From positions 82,247 through 146,246 of the forward strand of contig CAYPBJ010000004.1 in assembly GCA_964408945.1 (NCBI GenBank): DNA of 64,000 bases, given 5' to 3'. Within the stretch, counting starts at the first letter, position 1. Each line of letters opens with the position of its first letter. Below, piece after piece: positions 50,809 to 60,202 of the stretch. A program made the position numbers and the translations under genes. This DNA is from VMCP01 sp964408945 (GTDB taxonomy: Bacteria; Bacteroidota; Bacteroidia; NS11-12g; UBA955). The notes beneath the pieces are model-generated. The model made no database searches, was not told where the DNA came from, and worked only from the letters and a program-made list of their open reading frames with translations.

Positions 50809-53800
50809 TTAATTCGCTTCCGGGTTGCCTGGCGCAGGTGCTAGCTGTGATTTACACTCTTTTAATTGAGTCTGAAGTGTTGAAACCTCAGATTTTAAAC
50901 GAGTTATTTCAGCATTATTCTTTTTGATAATTTCGCCAAGCTTACCCATATCTTCGTCCATTTGTATAATTTGTGCTTTTAATTGCTCATATTCATCAGA
51001 TGTTTTTGCTTTTTCTTCATTGCATTTATTCAATGACGCTTGAATTTGAGACTTTGCATTGTCGCATTCATCCAATTTAGATTTCAAATTCTGAATTTCA
51101 GAATTCTTTGAAGTTAATTGCTTTTGTAATTCTGCAATTTGAGCTTCTAGTTGGGCATTGTTGTTTGAAGAAGAAGCTGAGGCTTGAAGAGCTGATTTTT
51201 CTTCATTGCATTTTTTCAATTCAGCTTGTAATGACGTTACCTGTATTTGTGCGGAAGTAGTAGATTTCTTCGCTTCTGCCAATTGAGCTTCAAGTGATGC
51301 AATCTTGGTGTTTAAAGCGGTTACGTNNNNNNNNNNNNNNNNNNNNNNNNNNNNNNNNNNNNNNNNNNNNNNNNNNNNNNNNNNNNNNNNNNNNNNNNNN
51401 NNNNNNNNNNNNNNNNNNNNNNNNNNAAAGCGGTTACGTCAGATGACGATTTCTTTGCTTCTGCCAATTGAGCTTCAAGTGATGCAATCTTGGTGTTTAA
51501 AGCGGTTACGTCAGATGACGATTTCTTTGCTTCTGCCAATTGAGCTTCAAGTGCGGTAATTTTAACTTTATAAGGACCGCAATCCTCTCCAGAAGCAGGA
51601 AGTGGGGTGTTGTTCAATTTATCGCTCAAGGCCTTTTTCTCTGCAGTCAATTGCGCCACTTGCTTTTTGAGCGCCTCGTTTTCAGCAGTTAACTGTGCAT
51701 TTTTTGTTTTGATTGGAGCACAGTCTTCTGTTGCAATAATTTTACTATTGGCAGCAGTCAACTTTTCTTGGCATATTTTATTATCCGATTCTAGATTCTT
51801 GATTTTCAATTCTAGGGCGGCTTTTTCTGACTTTAGTTGTGCTACCAACTTATCGCACTCATTGATTTTATTGATTAAATCAGTGTTGTCTTTGGTTGCT
51901 TCAATTTGTGAACCTGTTTTTAATTTTTCAGTAGCTAGATCAGATTCGCATTTCTTCTTCTGATTTTCCAATAGATTAATGCGATCAACCAATGCAGAGT
52001 TTTGAGATTTTAATGCTTCAATTTGAGCTTTGTTTCTCAATGCTTCATTTTCAAGAGCTAACTTTTCATTCTTGAGGATTGAAACTTCTAATTTCAAAGC
52101 TGAAGCTTCTGTACAACACTTCTTTGCCTCATTTAATTGGGTTTGAAGGGCAGTTTTCTCAGCCATTAAATCGGCCAATTTCTTATCTGAAAGTCCATCT
52201 GAAGTTGCTTTGATTTGATCTTTTAGATTTACGATTTCAATATCTGCTTTCTCCTTTTGTCCTTTCCAAACTAGTATTTCGGCTTGGGCCTTGTCGTTGG
52301 CTTCTTGGAGTTTCTTTTTCTCTTCGTCGCATTTTTTTTCAGTAGCTGCGATTTGGGCTTTAATTCGTCCCAATTCTTCGTAACTGTTCTTCAAATCTGC
52401 CTTCGCCTTTTCGACATCAATTTGAGCTTGAGTTAACTGCTTTTTGCATTCATCGCAGTTGTTAGTTGGACTTGGAATAGGAGAATTTTTTAACTTTTTA
52501 ATTTCGTCTTCCTTTGCTTTGATATCGGCAAGGATTTGGGCTTCTCTCTTTTTCCAATCAATGGCCTCGGCTGTAAGTTTATCGACCTCTGATTTGCATT
52601 TTTGTGCATCAGCTGTTATTTGAGCTTTTGATTTATCACAGTTGTCTTTTTCTTGTTTTAGCCTATCATTTTCCTTCTTTAGTTTATCAGCTTCAGCTGA
52701 AATTTTGGCAACTTCTGGATTAACCTTATTCTTTTCTGTAATTACAGTGGTATCGTTGATGGTCTTTTTTACCACTATTTTAACCGTATCATATTGATAA
52801 GTGGTATCGTATTCGGTTTCTCTTTGAGTGAAGGAGTACCAATCTTTTCTATTGTAGCACCCTCCTATTTTAGATCTAAATCCGAAATAGAAACTCGCAC
52901 CAGTATAATTGTTGTTGGCAATGTAATTGCTTAAACCGTATAGATTATCTGAACCGATGGTAACTGGTCCCATTCTAACATATGCGCCTACTTGTTGTTT
53001 TGTATAGTCGTGGGAAAGGGTTAACGGAAAACCGTATTCTAGATTTTCTGATTGGAAACGAGGAACTACACTTAGGTAGGATGCTCGTCGTAAACCTACT
53101 GAATTCCATTGTCTTAAGCTGTGAGTCCAATATGCACCGAGATGCCATCCCCCGAAAAAGCGTTTATCAAACTGCATATTGAATGCAACGGGTGAATAAC
53201 TCAAGAATTCATATTCTTCGTTGGCACCTAAATCACCAAATAGGCGATTATGGAGGTCATCTAATTTATTATCACCTTGTGTAAATTGACCGTTTTGAAT
53301 GATCAGTGGATCAATTTTCCAAACTTGATTACCTGTTGAAAGAATCTCGCTTGCACGTCCCCAATAAGAGATAAAGCCCAAATCGGTAATACTTGCACCC
53401 CATTTCCATGAATATTCAAGACTTTTTTCGCGGTCGCACATGCTGTTAGAAAGTCTTTTCATTCCCGCATTTGGCCTGTATTCATACATTACACCAACAT
53501 CCATCCCTGCTCCAGCACCTTCAACAAAATCAAATTTACCTCCGAAAGGTCTAATAAGAGTTCGCATATTTCCTGCCGAAGTAAGCAAACGAGCGTTCAT
53601 TTGGTTGATGGTTAATTGAGTAGGATTATCAATGGTGAAAGAAATATCGTCGGCACCAAGATGACCGACACCCATTCCCAATAACAGCTTAGAAGTTAAG
53701 CCCCATCTCCAAGAGTGTTGTTTTGAAGTATTGTTAAAACCAGAGAAAGTCATATACCATTCTTGATATCTCTCTGTATTCATAGAGAAATGGTTCTGAT

Positions 53801-54314
53801 TGATGGTTTGACCTACTTTATTATTAATTTGGGGCATACCATAACGCATAATACCGCCCAAATCGGCATCTAATCCATTGATAGAGAAACCAGAAACAGC
53901 TTTCATTCCAAATCCCATAGCACCAAAATTACCTAAGGGGAGAAAAACCGATGGCCCCCAAACTTCGTTTAAATAATTCAAGTTCCAGTTGTCTTTTCCA
54001 AGATTTGTAGGTAACCAATCTTGATTGAATGCCAAAGTACCGTTGGTATTGACTAATTCTTCAGGATAATTGCCATTTGCCCATTGACCAAGACGAAAAG
54101 GGGCATTGTATGACATGAAATTATTTTCAGCGTTCACAGATCCACCCCACCAATTGATGTAGAGTCTGTTTCCGGGATTTGTTCTTGACAGTGCCGGATT
54201 CAAGGAATAAGAATAAGGGCTATTGAAGTCCCCCACCATCAATCCAAGAGGATGCTGAGCAAAAGATGCTGATAAAATTCCTAAGGAAAAAAGGGCCGCA
54301 AAAATCTTTTTCAT
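50809..54314 (-). CDS. Outer-membrane beta-barrel with long coiled-coil C-terminus, split by assembly gap
   Basis: One gene broken by the 100-N gap. The N-terminal half has a signal peptide (Phe-Ala-Ala-Leu-Phe-Ser-Leu-Gly, ending Ser-Phe-Ala-Gln) and a beta-barrel-like domain to about residue 480, rich in Gly and aromatic residues, with openings such as Ser-Tyr-Ser-Leu-Asn-Pro-Ala. From about 500 onward it is a coiled coil (Ala/Glu/Lys/Gln-rich, with repeated Leu-x-x-Gln-Leu). Frame and repeat phase show that the piece ending at 50809 continues the same protein. The tail ends in Pro-Ala-Pro-Gly-Asn-Pro-Glu-Ala-Asn. It may span the periplasm or hold the peptidoglycan at a distance, which is inference. 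Confidence 0.78.
51255..51555 (-). repeat. 72-bp tandem repeat array around the assembly gap
   Basis: One complete 72-bp unit at 51427-51498 is followed by a second at 51499, which diverges after about 56 bases; a variant unit lies left of the gap (about 51255-51313), and 13 bases of another unit run into it. Each unit encodes 24 residues including Ala-Ser-Leu-Glu-Ala-Gln-Leu-Ala-Glu-Ala-Lys-Lys. Phase comparison requires the missing piece to be 59 + 72k bases. Confidence 0.9.
51327..51426. other. Assembly gap (100 N)
   Basis: Exactly 100 N, a usual placeholder length, inside the 72-bp repeats. Taken literally it puts the two halves of the coding region out of frame; a true length of 59 + 72k bases restores the frame. 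Confidence 0.98.
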
Positions 54315-54331
54315 AGTTTATAACGAATTCA

Positions 54332-54339
54332 CAAATTTA
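54332..54339 (-). promoter_or_regulatory. -7 promoter box for the beta-barrel/coiled-coil gene
   Basis: TAAATTTG on the minus strand, an exact TAnnTTTG, 17 bases before the ATG at 54314. Confidence 0.45.
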
Positions 54340-54364
54340 TGTGAATCATAGCATAAACCGTGCC

Positions 54365-57300
54365 TTATCGTATCACCTGAATGTAACCCTTGAATTTTAT
54401 ATCTTGTTCAGTGTGTCTTAGATAGTAGAAATAAACCCCATTTACAAGCTCTTTTCCTTCAGAATCAGAGCCATTGAATGAATTATCATAAGGTGATTTT
54501 TTCATGATCACAGCGCCTTGCCTGTCCATTATTGTGACTTCATATTTTTCAAATTCGGGCAACATATCGATTCGCCAAGTTTGATTCAATGCATCGCCAT
54601 TAGGACTTATGATATTAGGAAGTTTTACGCTGTAAGGGTCTAGTACCGTGATGCAAACCGTATCAGTTCCTACACAACCATTAGCAGCTTTTCCATAAAC
54701 TATATAACAAATAGAACTTTGAGGCTCAGCTAAAACAACATCACCTGTTGAATCACTCAATCCGATAAATGGTCTCCATGAATATGATTGTGCCCCGTTG
54801 GCGGTCAAAAACACACCATAACCTTTGTAGATGGAAGTATCGGTATTCGTAGATACTCCATAAGTATTCACCATTGCCACGATTGAGTCTTTTATACTTG
54901 TACAAAATCCATCGTTTTGGGTGAGATAAAATACTTGTCTAAACAATGAATCGACTCTGGGAACTGGAACGGTATCAGTACCAGAAGTATCATATAATGA
55001 CGAATACCATTTGATATTTGACCCATTTACATTCAAATTGTGCGGTTGATTTAGACAAAGTGTTAATGGGGAGACAAAGATTGGCTTTGAAGGTAATTTT
55101 CTAGCATTGATTTTCATTTTACTTAATGCAGACAAACACCCTAATGGACTTAAATATTGTGCATACCTTATGATAGAATCGCGTTTTGCTGTAATTTTAT
55201 ACAAAGAACCCGTATCCAAAACTAAACCGTTTGTATCTATCCACTTGATAATGAAACCTGAAATATGGGCCACTTTTAATGTTAGTTCTTGATTATCGCA
55301 AACAGTGGTATCAATGGGAGTTGGTGGTTGTACATTTTGGAAACCAACTACAGCAGAATCCTCCGAAACACAACCGTCTACCCCTAAAATTTGAACTTTA
55401 TATTTACCTGGTAGAATTCCATACAATGAATCTCCAAAACTGTTGTTTGACCAAAGGAATGAATCAATGGATCTCGTACCTGAGTAGGTGATTTTTAAAC
55501 TTCCATCATTAGTATTAGCACAACGTGCATCATATGTTTGAATATTTGAACTGTCTTCGATTAAAATTCCTGATATTTTAAAAGGCACTAATGGGCCAAC
55601 ACATCCATTTTTATTGTTGAACGCATAGAACCCAACCAAAGAATCGCCCACTTGCTGAGGCAACTTAAATTGATTGCTATTTGACTTTATGACTGATTTA
55701 GATTTATTAAACCAGTCGGCCGTGTAAATAGATGAATCTGAGTTATACAAAACCAATTTTTTTCGAGCAATTGCGCAGTAAGAAGTATCAATAGGCAAAG
55801 GTTGTGGATTGAATAAATTAAAGTTAATCATGACCGTATCGGTTCTTGAGCAACCTTTCATATCTGTGGCAGTGATGAAATTGAGACCTGATTTTAAATT
55901 TGAGACTGAATCAGTTGAAGATCCGTTTGACCATTTCCATGATTTCAATGCATTTAGTCCGTTGTATTTAACTTTAGCTTTCCCATCAAAAGAGGTGGAA
56001 CAAGTTGCATTATAAGTTGATATATTTAATTTCAATGGTGTGAACGTCACTTTACAGGTGTCGTACTTCCAACAAGTATCACCGCGATAAGTAAATGTTA
56101 CTTTCACCCAATATTCACCGGATGTTTTAATCTTAAGTGTTGGCTTGGTTGTTCCATTGCTCCAAAAATATCCAAAAGCACCTTTATAGAAATTGGTGTT
56201 TAAGGTAATTGAATCTCCTTGACAAAGAATAGTGTCAGGACCAATTCCCAAATTTTGTTTGGTGGTATTTTCAAAAATCCAATTTTTATTTCCTGATACA
56301 TCTACACTATTTGAACCTATTTTTTGTTGTACAGGTGATAGAACCAATTGGTCACGCATTTCAACGAAATCAATTAAGGTATTGGTTGTAGAAGAGAATT
56401 TTAGGGTATCAACATTATTTACCAATGTTGATTGTATAGTAATTGGGAAGCAAGAATTTCCCACAGCATCGAATAATTTATTGACTGTAAAACTCTTTTG
56501 ATTTTCGAATTTATAGATTCCACCTGGGTTCAACTCAAGAGTATCAAATCGTTGATATCCAAAGAAATCACATTCATTCTCATATTTGGCGTACCTAAAT
56601 GTAGCATGTTTGATGTGATTCCTATTTTCCACGTTTGGGTTTACATCCGAATATTGACCATACACTTTCTCTTTCGCATGAATTTTTCCAACTTTAGCGT
56701 AAGGAATGCTCAATTCTTGCAGGTAACTTTCAAAGAACAATTCGTTAAATTCCAAACTATCTGTAGCTCTAAAGTAATCAGTTCCTTGAGGATTACTGCA
56801 TTTATCAAGGAACGAAATTTTATTGAATTTCACCCTAGGATATGTTGACATATGATAAAAGGCTTTTCTCCAATCTTTGCGCTTTATTGCCAAGTGAGAG
56901 CGATCAGCAGTTAAATAAAAGTTCTTACCATACACTTCCCAACCGTTATCTGGCGGATTGTTTGCTTCTACATAACTGCCTGCCATATTCCAATGTCTAT
57001 CGGCTTCTCCGTAGGAATAATATTTTCTCATTCTTACATAGTTACCTTGAGTGATGAATGTGCCAGATGTATGCATGATTCCCCATTGATCTCTATCACC
57101 AACGACTTGTAGTGAATCATACAATCGCCATGATCCAGTTCCAACAATATTTAATCTTACGATGGGTTTGAAATAGGGATAGATTGCATTTCCGGTATCT
57201 GTAGCTTCTAGATTGACAAATCCTTCTAGTTTATAATCCACATTGGGTCTTAATCTCAAATCCCCAAAGATTTTTAGGGTACTTGTGTAAGGACCTTTAA

Positions 57301-60073
57301 ATACGGCTGGCCTGACGGTAAAGTCCCAAGTCATATTATTGCAACTTGCATTTTCAACATCTATGTAAACAATTTCTCCGTTTTTGCTGAATGAATTTCC
57401 ATCATAAATGACATTATCCAATTGGCTTGGAATACAACCAGAGGGCGAGCCTCCAGATGTTAACGACCAATGATAAGGATTGCTCCACATTCCAGAGTCA
57501 TTTACCCAATAATAGGTTCTTCCAGTTAATAATGATATGTTCCAATTCTTATTCCCCCCTCGATTAGATGCATTTTTAGCGATGTATTTGGCTGTACCCA
57601 ATCCTTCTATATCCTGAAGTGCTATATAATCACCGTGTGCGGTATCTTTCTTGTAATCAAAGGAGGTGAGTTCACCTTTTTCGCTCGAAGTGAGTGATAT
57701 CAACCCTCTACAATTCCCTTTTATGCCTAAATATTTACTGACCGTTTGGGTGTTACCTTTTTGAAATTGATTGGCCGAACCAGGGTAAAATATGAGACTA
57801 TCAAAAAGCGTATTGCCATACATAGCAACATCTTTGTAGTATCTAGCACTATTGATTTTAGCTCCCTGGGAGTTTTGATAGAGTACCTTTTCATAGCAGT
57901 TCAATTTATTTACCACTGCCCTTTCAATTGAAAGTTCGCCTACATAACTCTTTAGGTTGAGTTCACCAAATCCTGCACTGTCATTTACTCTTATTAGGTC
58001 TGTTCCTTGGGGATTTTGAACTAAGTCTTGAAAACTAACCTTGTTGTATTTTACGTAAGGGGTTTGTGAAAAATGATAAAACACCTTTCTCCAATCGGTT
58101 CTATAAATCTGTATATGGTAATTGGTAGAATCCATCTTGAATTTACTACCCTCCACGTACCACGCTGGTTCCCATGCGTCTTTTGAATACCAATTGGATG
58201 TCCCCATTTTGATCTCACGGGAGCGATGCCCATAACTCGCAAATCTTCGAGTATTGACCGATTGGTTTTTTGTTACTAACAAACCGGATTTCAACGTCAG
58301 AGCCTCATTTTGGGCACCATCATTAAAACCCACTACAGTAAGAGAATCCAACAGCTCAACACCACTAGTAGCAGTTTCACAATCAATTTCAAGCCTTGAA
58401 AATGGAAAATTCGAAGACTTTAGGGAGTTCACCGTTGAGGCTGAATTGTTAATAATCCACTTTCCCTTCATATCATTTTCTGGTTTTGTATAGAATTGGA
58501 TATTACCAGTAGTTCTTAGCGTGTTTGAATCTGTGGAATGAAAGACACTAGTATTGGCAGTGGCTGCGTAATTGATCTGGAAACAAGTATTTTCTCTTAA
58601 GTCAAGATACAATGTATCTAGATTATTTGTAAAGGAATTTTTATCAAAAATCACATTATCTAGAGGGCCAGGAATACATGTTTGTCCCGGGCCTCCACTC
58701 GAATAAGACCAATTTGCTGGATCGGACCATTTTCCAGTTTGTCCTACCCAAAAGTAAAATTTTGTTGCTAAGTTGTTTGTTGATCCTAAACCCGTAACAG
58801 TTGTAGTGGCAATGTGATTGGTTGCAGTCACCGTGGAAGTACCTGTAAATTTCAAATGGTGTAATCTACAATAATCAATATTCTGTGCAGCAAGAGTATT
58901 AATCACAAACTCTACTGGAGTACCTGGGGTATTGCTTCTAATGTTTACATGTCTTCCACAAGACCCTTTCCAATTCAATAATTTATTGACCGTAATAATT
59001 TGTCCACCCCCAAACTCATATGTTGCACCACCTTTTAGTGATAAAGTATCTGTTGTGAAGCTACCATCTAAAAAAGATGAATTATTCAATACCAACCGTC
59101 CAATTTTGGCAAAGTTGAGTCTCATATTATCCACTCGCTCATAGCAAATGAGGGTTTTCACATTGATTCCATTTAATTCAGCATCATTAACTGTACTCTT
59201 GATCTCAATTTTATTAAAGCTCGTTGAATCAATACAATTGAAGTTATCTCCAACTACATCTCTTGGATATTTATATTCAACTTTTAAATTGTAAAAAACC
59301 GACTTAGGACTTTGTACTCTGTGATAAAAACTCTTTCTCCAGTCTTTGTAGAGCATATTGATTTGTGATTTTCCCGCATCTAAATGGAAATTATTATCGA
59401 TGGCATACCAACCACCCTCTGCATCCACTAAATTAACGATTGAATTTCCTAATGTTAGTTTTCTCCAATTATTACCTAGAGTAATGAAAGACCTTAATTG
59501 TAGGACTTTATTATTGGTTTTAACATGGCCACTGTAAAGTACAAGACCCCAACCATTAACGTCGCCATATAATTTCAATGAATCTTGCAAAGTCCATTCG
59601 CCATTAAGTCCTTTAAATTCAAACTTTTGAATTTTGAAATTAGCAGTGGTGATTTTGTTTCCGGTGGACGTTGATTCGAAGGTGAAAAATCCGTCGTAAG
59701 CAAAATCCATGTTTTTATCCAACTGTAAGTCTCCATAAATACGGATAAAATAACTTTTATCACTGCTCGTGAACTTGGGTTTATTTTTAACTCCATTCCA
59801 AATCAAACTCTTGCAGACTGCGTTGGAAACATTTAAGTTTACCGATTCACCCGTTGTTGAAAATGAATTAACATCAAAGAAAACATCATCTTGAAAAGTA
59901 GGAACTTGATTGTGATAGGTATTTCCACCGGAAGTAGTTGCCCAATGCGTTAAATCTGACCAAGAACCACTTCCGCCCACCCAATAATAATTCGCTCCAT
60001 ACAAATTGGAAGAAGCCCAGATCAAAAGATTGAAAATTAATGGGCTTTTCAATTTATTCAACGTTATCTTCAT
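54365..60073 (-). CDS. Giant type IX secreted surface protein with three large repeats
   Basis: A 1902-residue exported protein. The ATG at 60073 is chosen (a TTG 15 bases upstream is less likely) and gives a signal peptide ending near Tyr-Gly-Ala. Three homologous blocks of about 410 residues start near 28, 436 and 851, each opening with a Tyr-x-Trp-Val, Gly-x-Trp-Ser, His/Asn-Trp, Ser-Gly-Gly pattern and containing Asp-Trp-Arg-Lys-x-Phe-Tyr-His about 220 residues later. Residues about 1290-1800 hold PKD/SprB-like repeats with Tyr/Trp-x-Trp-Ser-Asn-Gly cores. The last 85 residues (Ile-Ile-Ser-Pro-Asn-Gly-Asp, Met-Asp-Arg-Gln-Gly) are a type B sorting domain. Probably an adhesin or motility-related surface protein. 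Confidence 0.88.
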   Translation of the reverse strand: MKITLNKLKSPLIFNLLIWASSNLYGANYYWVGGSGSWSDLTHWATTSGGNTYHNQVPTFQDDVFFDVNSFSTTGESVNLNVSNAVCKSLIWNGVKNKPKFTSSDKSYFIRIYGDLQLDKNMDFAYDGFFTFESTSTGNKITTANFKIQKFEFKGLNGEWTLQDSLKLYGDVNGWGLVLYSGHVKTNNKVLQLRSFITLGNNWRKLTLGNSIVNLVDAEGGWYAIDNNFHLDAGKSQINMLYKDWRKSFYHRVQSPKSVFYNLKVEYKYPRDVVGDNFNCIDSTSFNKIEIKSTVNDAELNGINVKTLICYERVDNMRLNFAKIGRLVLNNSSFLDGSFTTDTLSLKGGATYEFGGGQIITVNKLLNWKGSCGRHVNIRSNTPGTPVEFVINTLAAQNIDYCRLHHLKFTGTSTVTATNHIATTTVTGLGSTNNLATKFYFWVGQTGKWSDPANWSYSSGGPGQTCIPGPLDNVIFDKNSFTNNLDTLYLDLRENTCFQINYAATANTSVFHSTDSNTLRTTGNIQFYTKPENDMKGKWIINNSASTVNSLKSSNFPFSRLEIDCETATSGVELLDSLTVVGFNDGAQNEALTLKSGLLVTKNQSVNTRRFASYGHRSREIKMGTSNWYSKDAWEPAWYVEGSKFKMDSTNYHIQIYRTDWRKVFYHFSQTPYVKYNKVSFQDLVQNPQGTDLIRVNDSAGFGELNLKSYVGELSIERAVVNKLNCYEKVLYQNSQGAKINSARYYKDVAMYGNTLFDSLIFYPGSANQFQKGNTQTVSKYLGIKGNCRGLISLTSSEKGELTSFDYKKDTAHGDYIALQDIEGLGTAKYIAKNASNRGGNKNWNISLLTGRTYYWVNDSGMWSNPYHWSLTSGGSPSGCIPSQLDNVIYDGNSFSKNGEIVYIDVENASCNNMTWDFTVRPAVFKGPYTSTLKIFGDLRLRPNVDYKLEGFVNLEATDTGNAIYPYFKPIVRLNIVGTGSWRLYDSLQVVGDRDQWGIMHTSGTFITQGNYVRMRKYYSYGEADRHWNMAGSYVEANNPPDNGWEVYGKNFYLTADRSHLAIKRKDWRKAFYHMSTYPRVKFNKISFLDKCSNPQGTDYFRATDSLEFNELFFESYLQELSIPYAKVGKIHAKEKVYGQYSDVNPNVENRNHIKHATFRYAKYENECDFFGYQRFDTLELNPGGIYKFENQKSFTVNKLFDAVGNSCFPITIQSTLVNNVDTLKFSSTTNTLIDFVEMRDQLVLSPVQQKIGSNSVDVSGNKNWIFENTTKQNLGIGPDTILCQGDSITLNTNFYKGAFGYFWSNGTTKPTLKIKTSGEYWVKVTFTYRGDTCWKYDTCKVTFTPLKLNISTYNATCSTSFDGKAKVKYNGLNALKSWKWSNGSSTDSVSNLKSGLNFITATDMKGCSRTDTVMINFNLFNPQPLPIDTSYCAIARKKLVLYNSDSSIYTADWFNKSKSVIKSNSNQFKLPQQVGDSLVGFYAFNNKNGCVGPLVPFKISGILIEDSSNIQTYDARCANTNDGSLKITYSGTRSIDSFLWSNNSFGDSLYGILPGKYKVQILGVDGCVSEDSAVVGFQNVQPPTPIDTTVCDNQELTLKVAHISGFIIKWIDTNGLVLDTGSLYKITAKRDSIIRYAQYLSPLGCLSALSKMKINARKLPSKPIFVSPLTLCLNQPHNLNVNGSNIKWYSSLYDTSGTDTVPVPRVDSLFRQVFYLTQNDGFCTSIKDSIVAMVNTYGVSTNTDTSIYKGYGVFLTANGAQSYSWRPFIGLSDSTGDVVLAEPQSSICYIVYGKAANGCVGTDTVCITVLDPYSVKLPNIISPNGDALNQTWRIDMLPEFEKYEVTIMDRQGAVIMKKSPYDNSFNGSDSEGKELVNGVYFYYLRHTEQDIKFKGYIQVIR

Positions 60074-60187
60074 GTTTTCTTTTTTCAATATTAATCAATC
60101 TCTTAGCTACATCCAAAATGGCTTAGTGAATTATCGGAGTATTTGATTCTTTCAACGAAGTTTCTCTGTTGCAGTTCTCAATTTTCA

Positions 60188-60195
60188 TAGATTTG
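60188..60195 (+). promoter_or_regulatory. Promoter of sppA
   Basis: TAGATTTG is an exact TAnnTTTG, with TTG at 60169-60171 as the -33 element 16 bases upstream, and the sppA ATG is 7 bases downstream. In the same 129-base divergent region, the minus-strand TAATATTG at 60086-60093 (7 of 8) is a candidate for the giant gene. Confidence 0.55.
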
Positions 60196-60202
60196 TAGTT
60201 TT

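Noticed and set aside
51427..51555. Direct repeats that might look like a CRISPR or satellite array
   Set aside because: The units are contiguous with no spacers, keep the reading frame and encode coiled-coil repeats of one gene.
51305..51559. Open frame on the plus strand running through the N gap
   Set aside because: It exists only because N is translated as unknown, and it is antisense to the coiled-coil gene.
52982..53182. 66-codon antisense open frame in the beta-barrel gene
   Set aside because: Composition follows the opposite strand's codons; no promoter box or domain.
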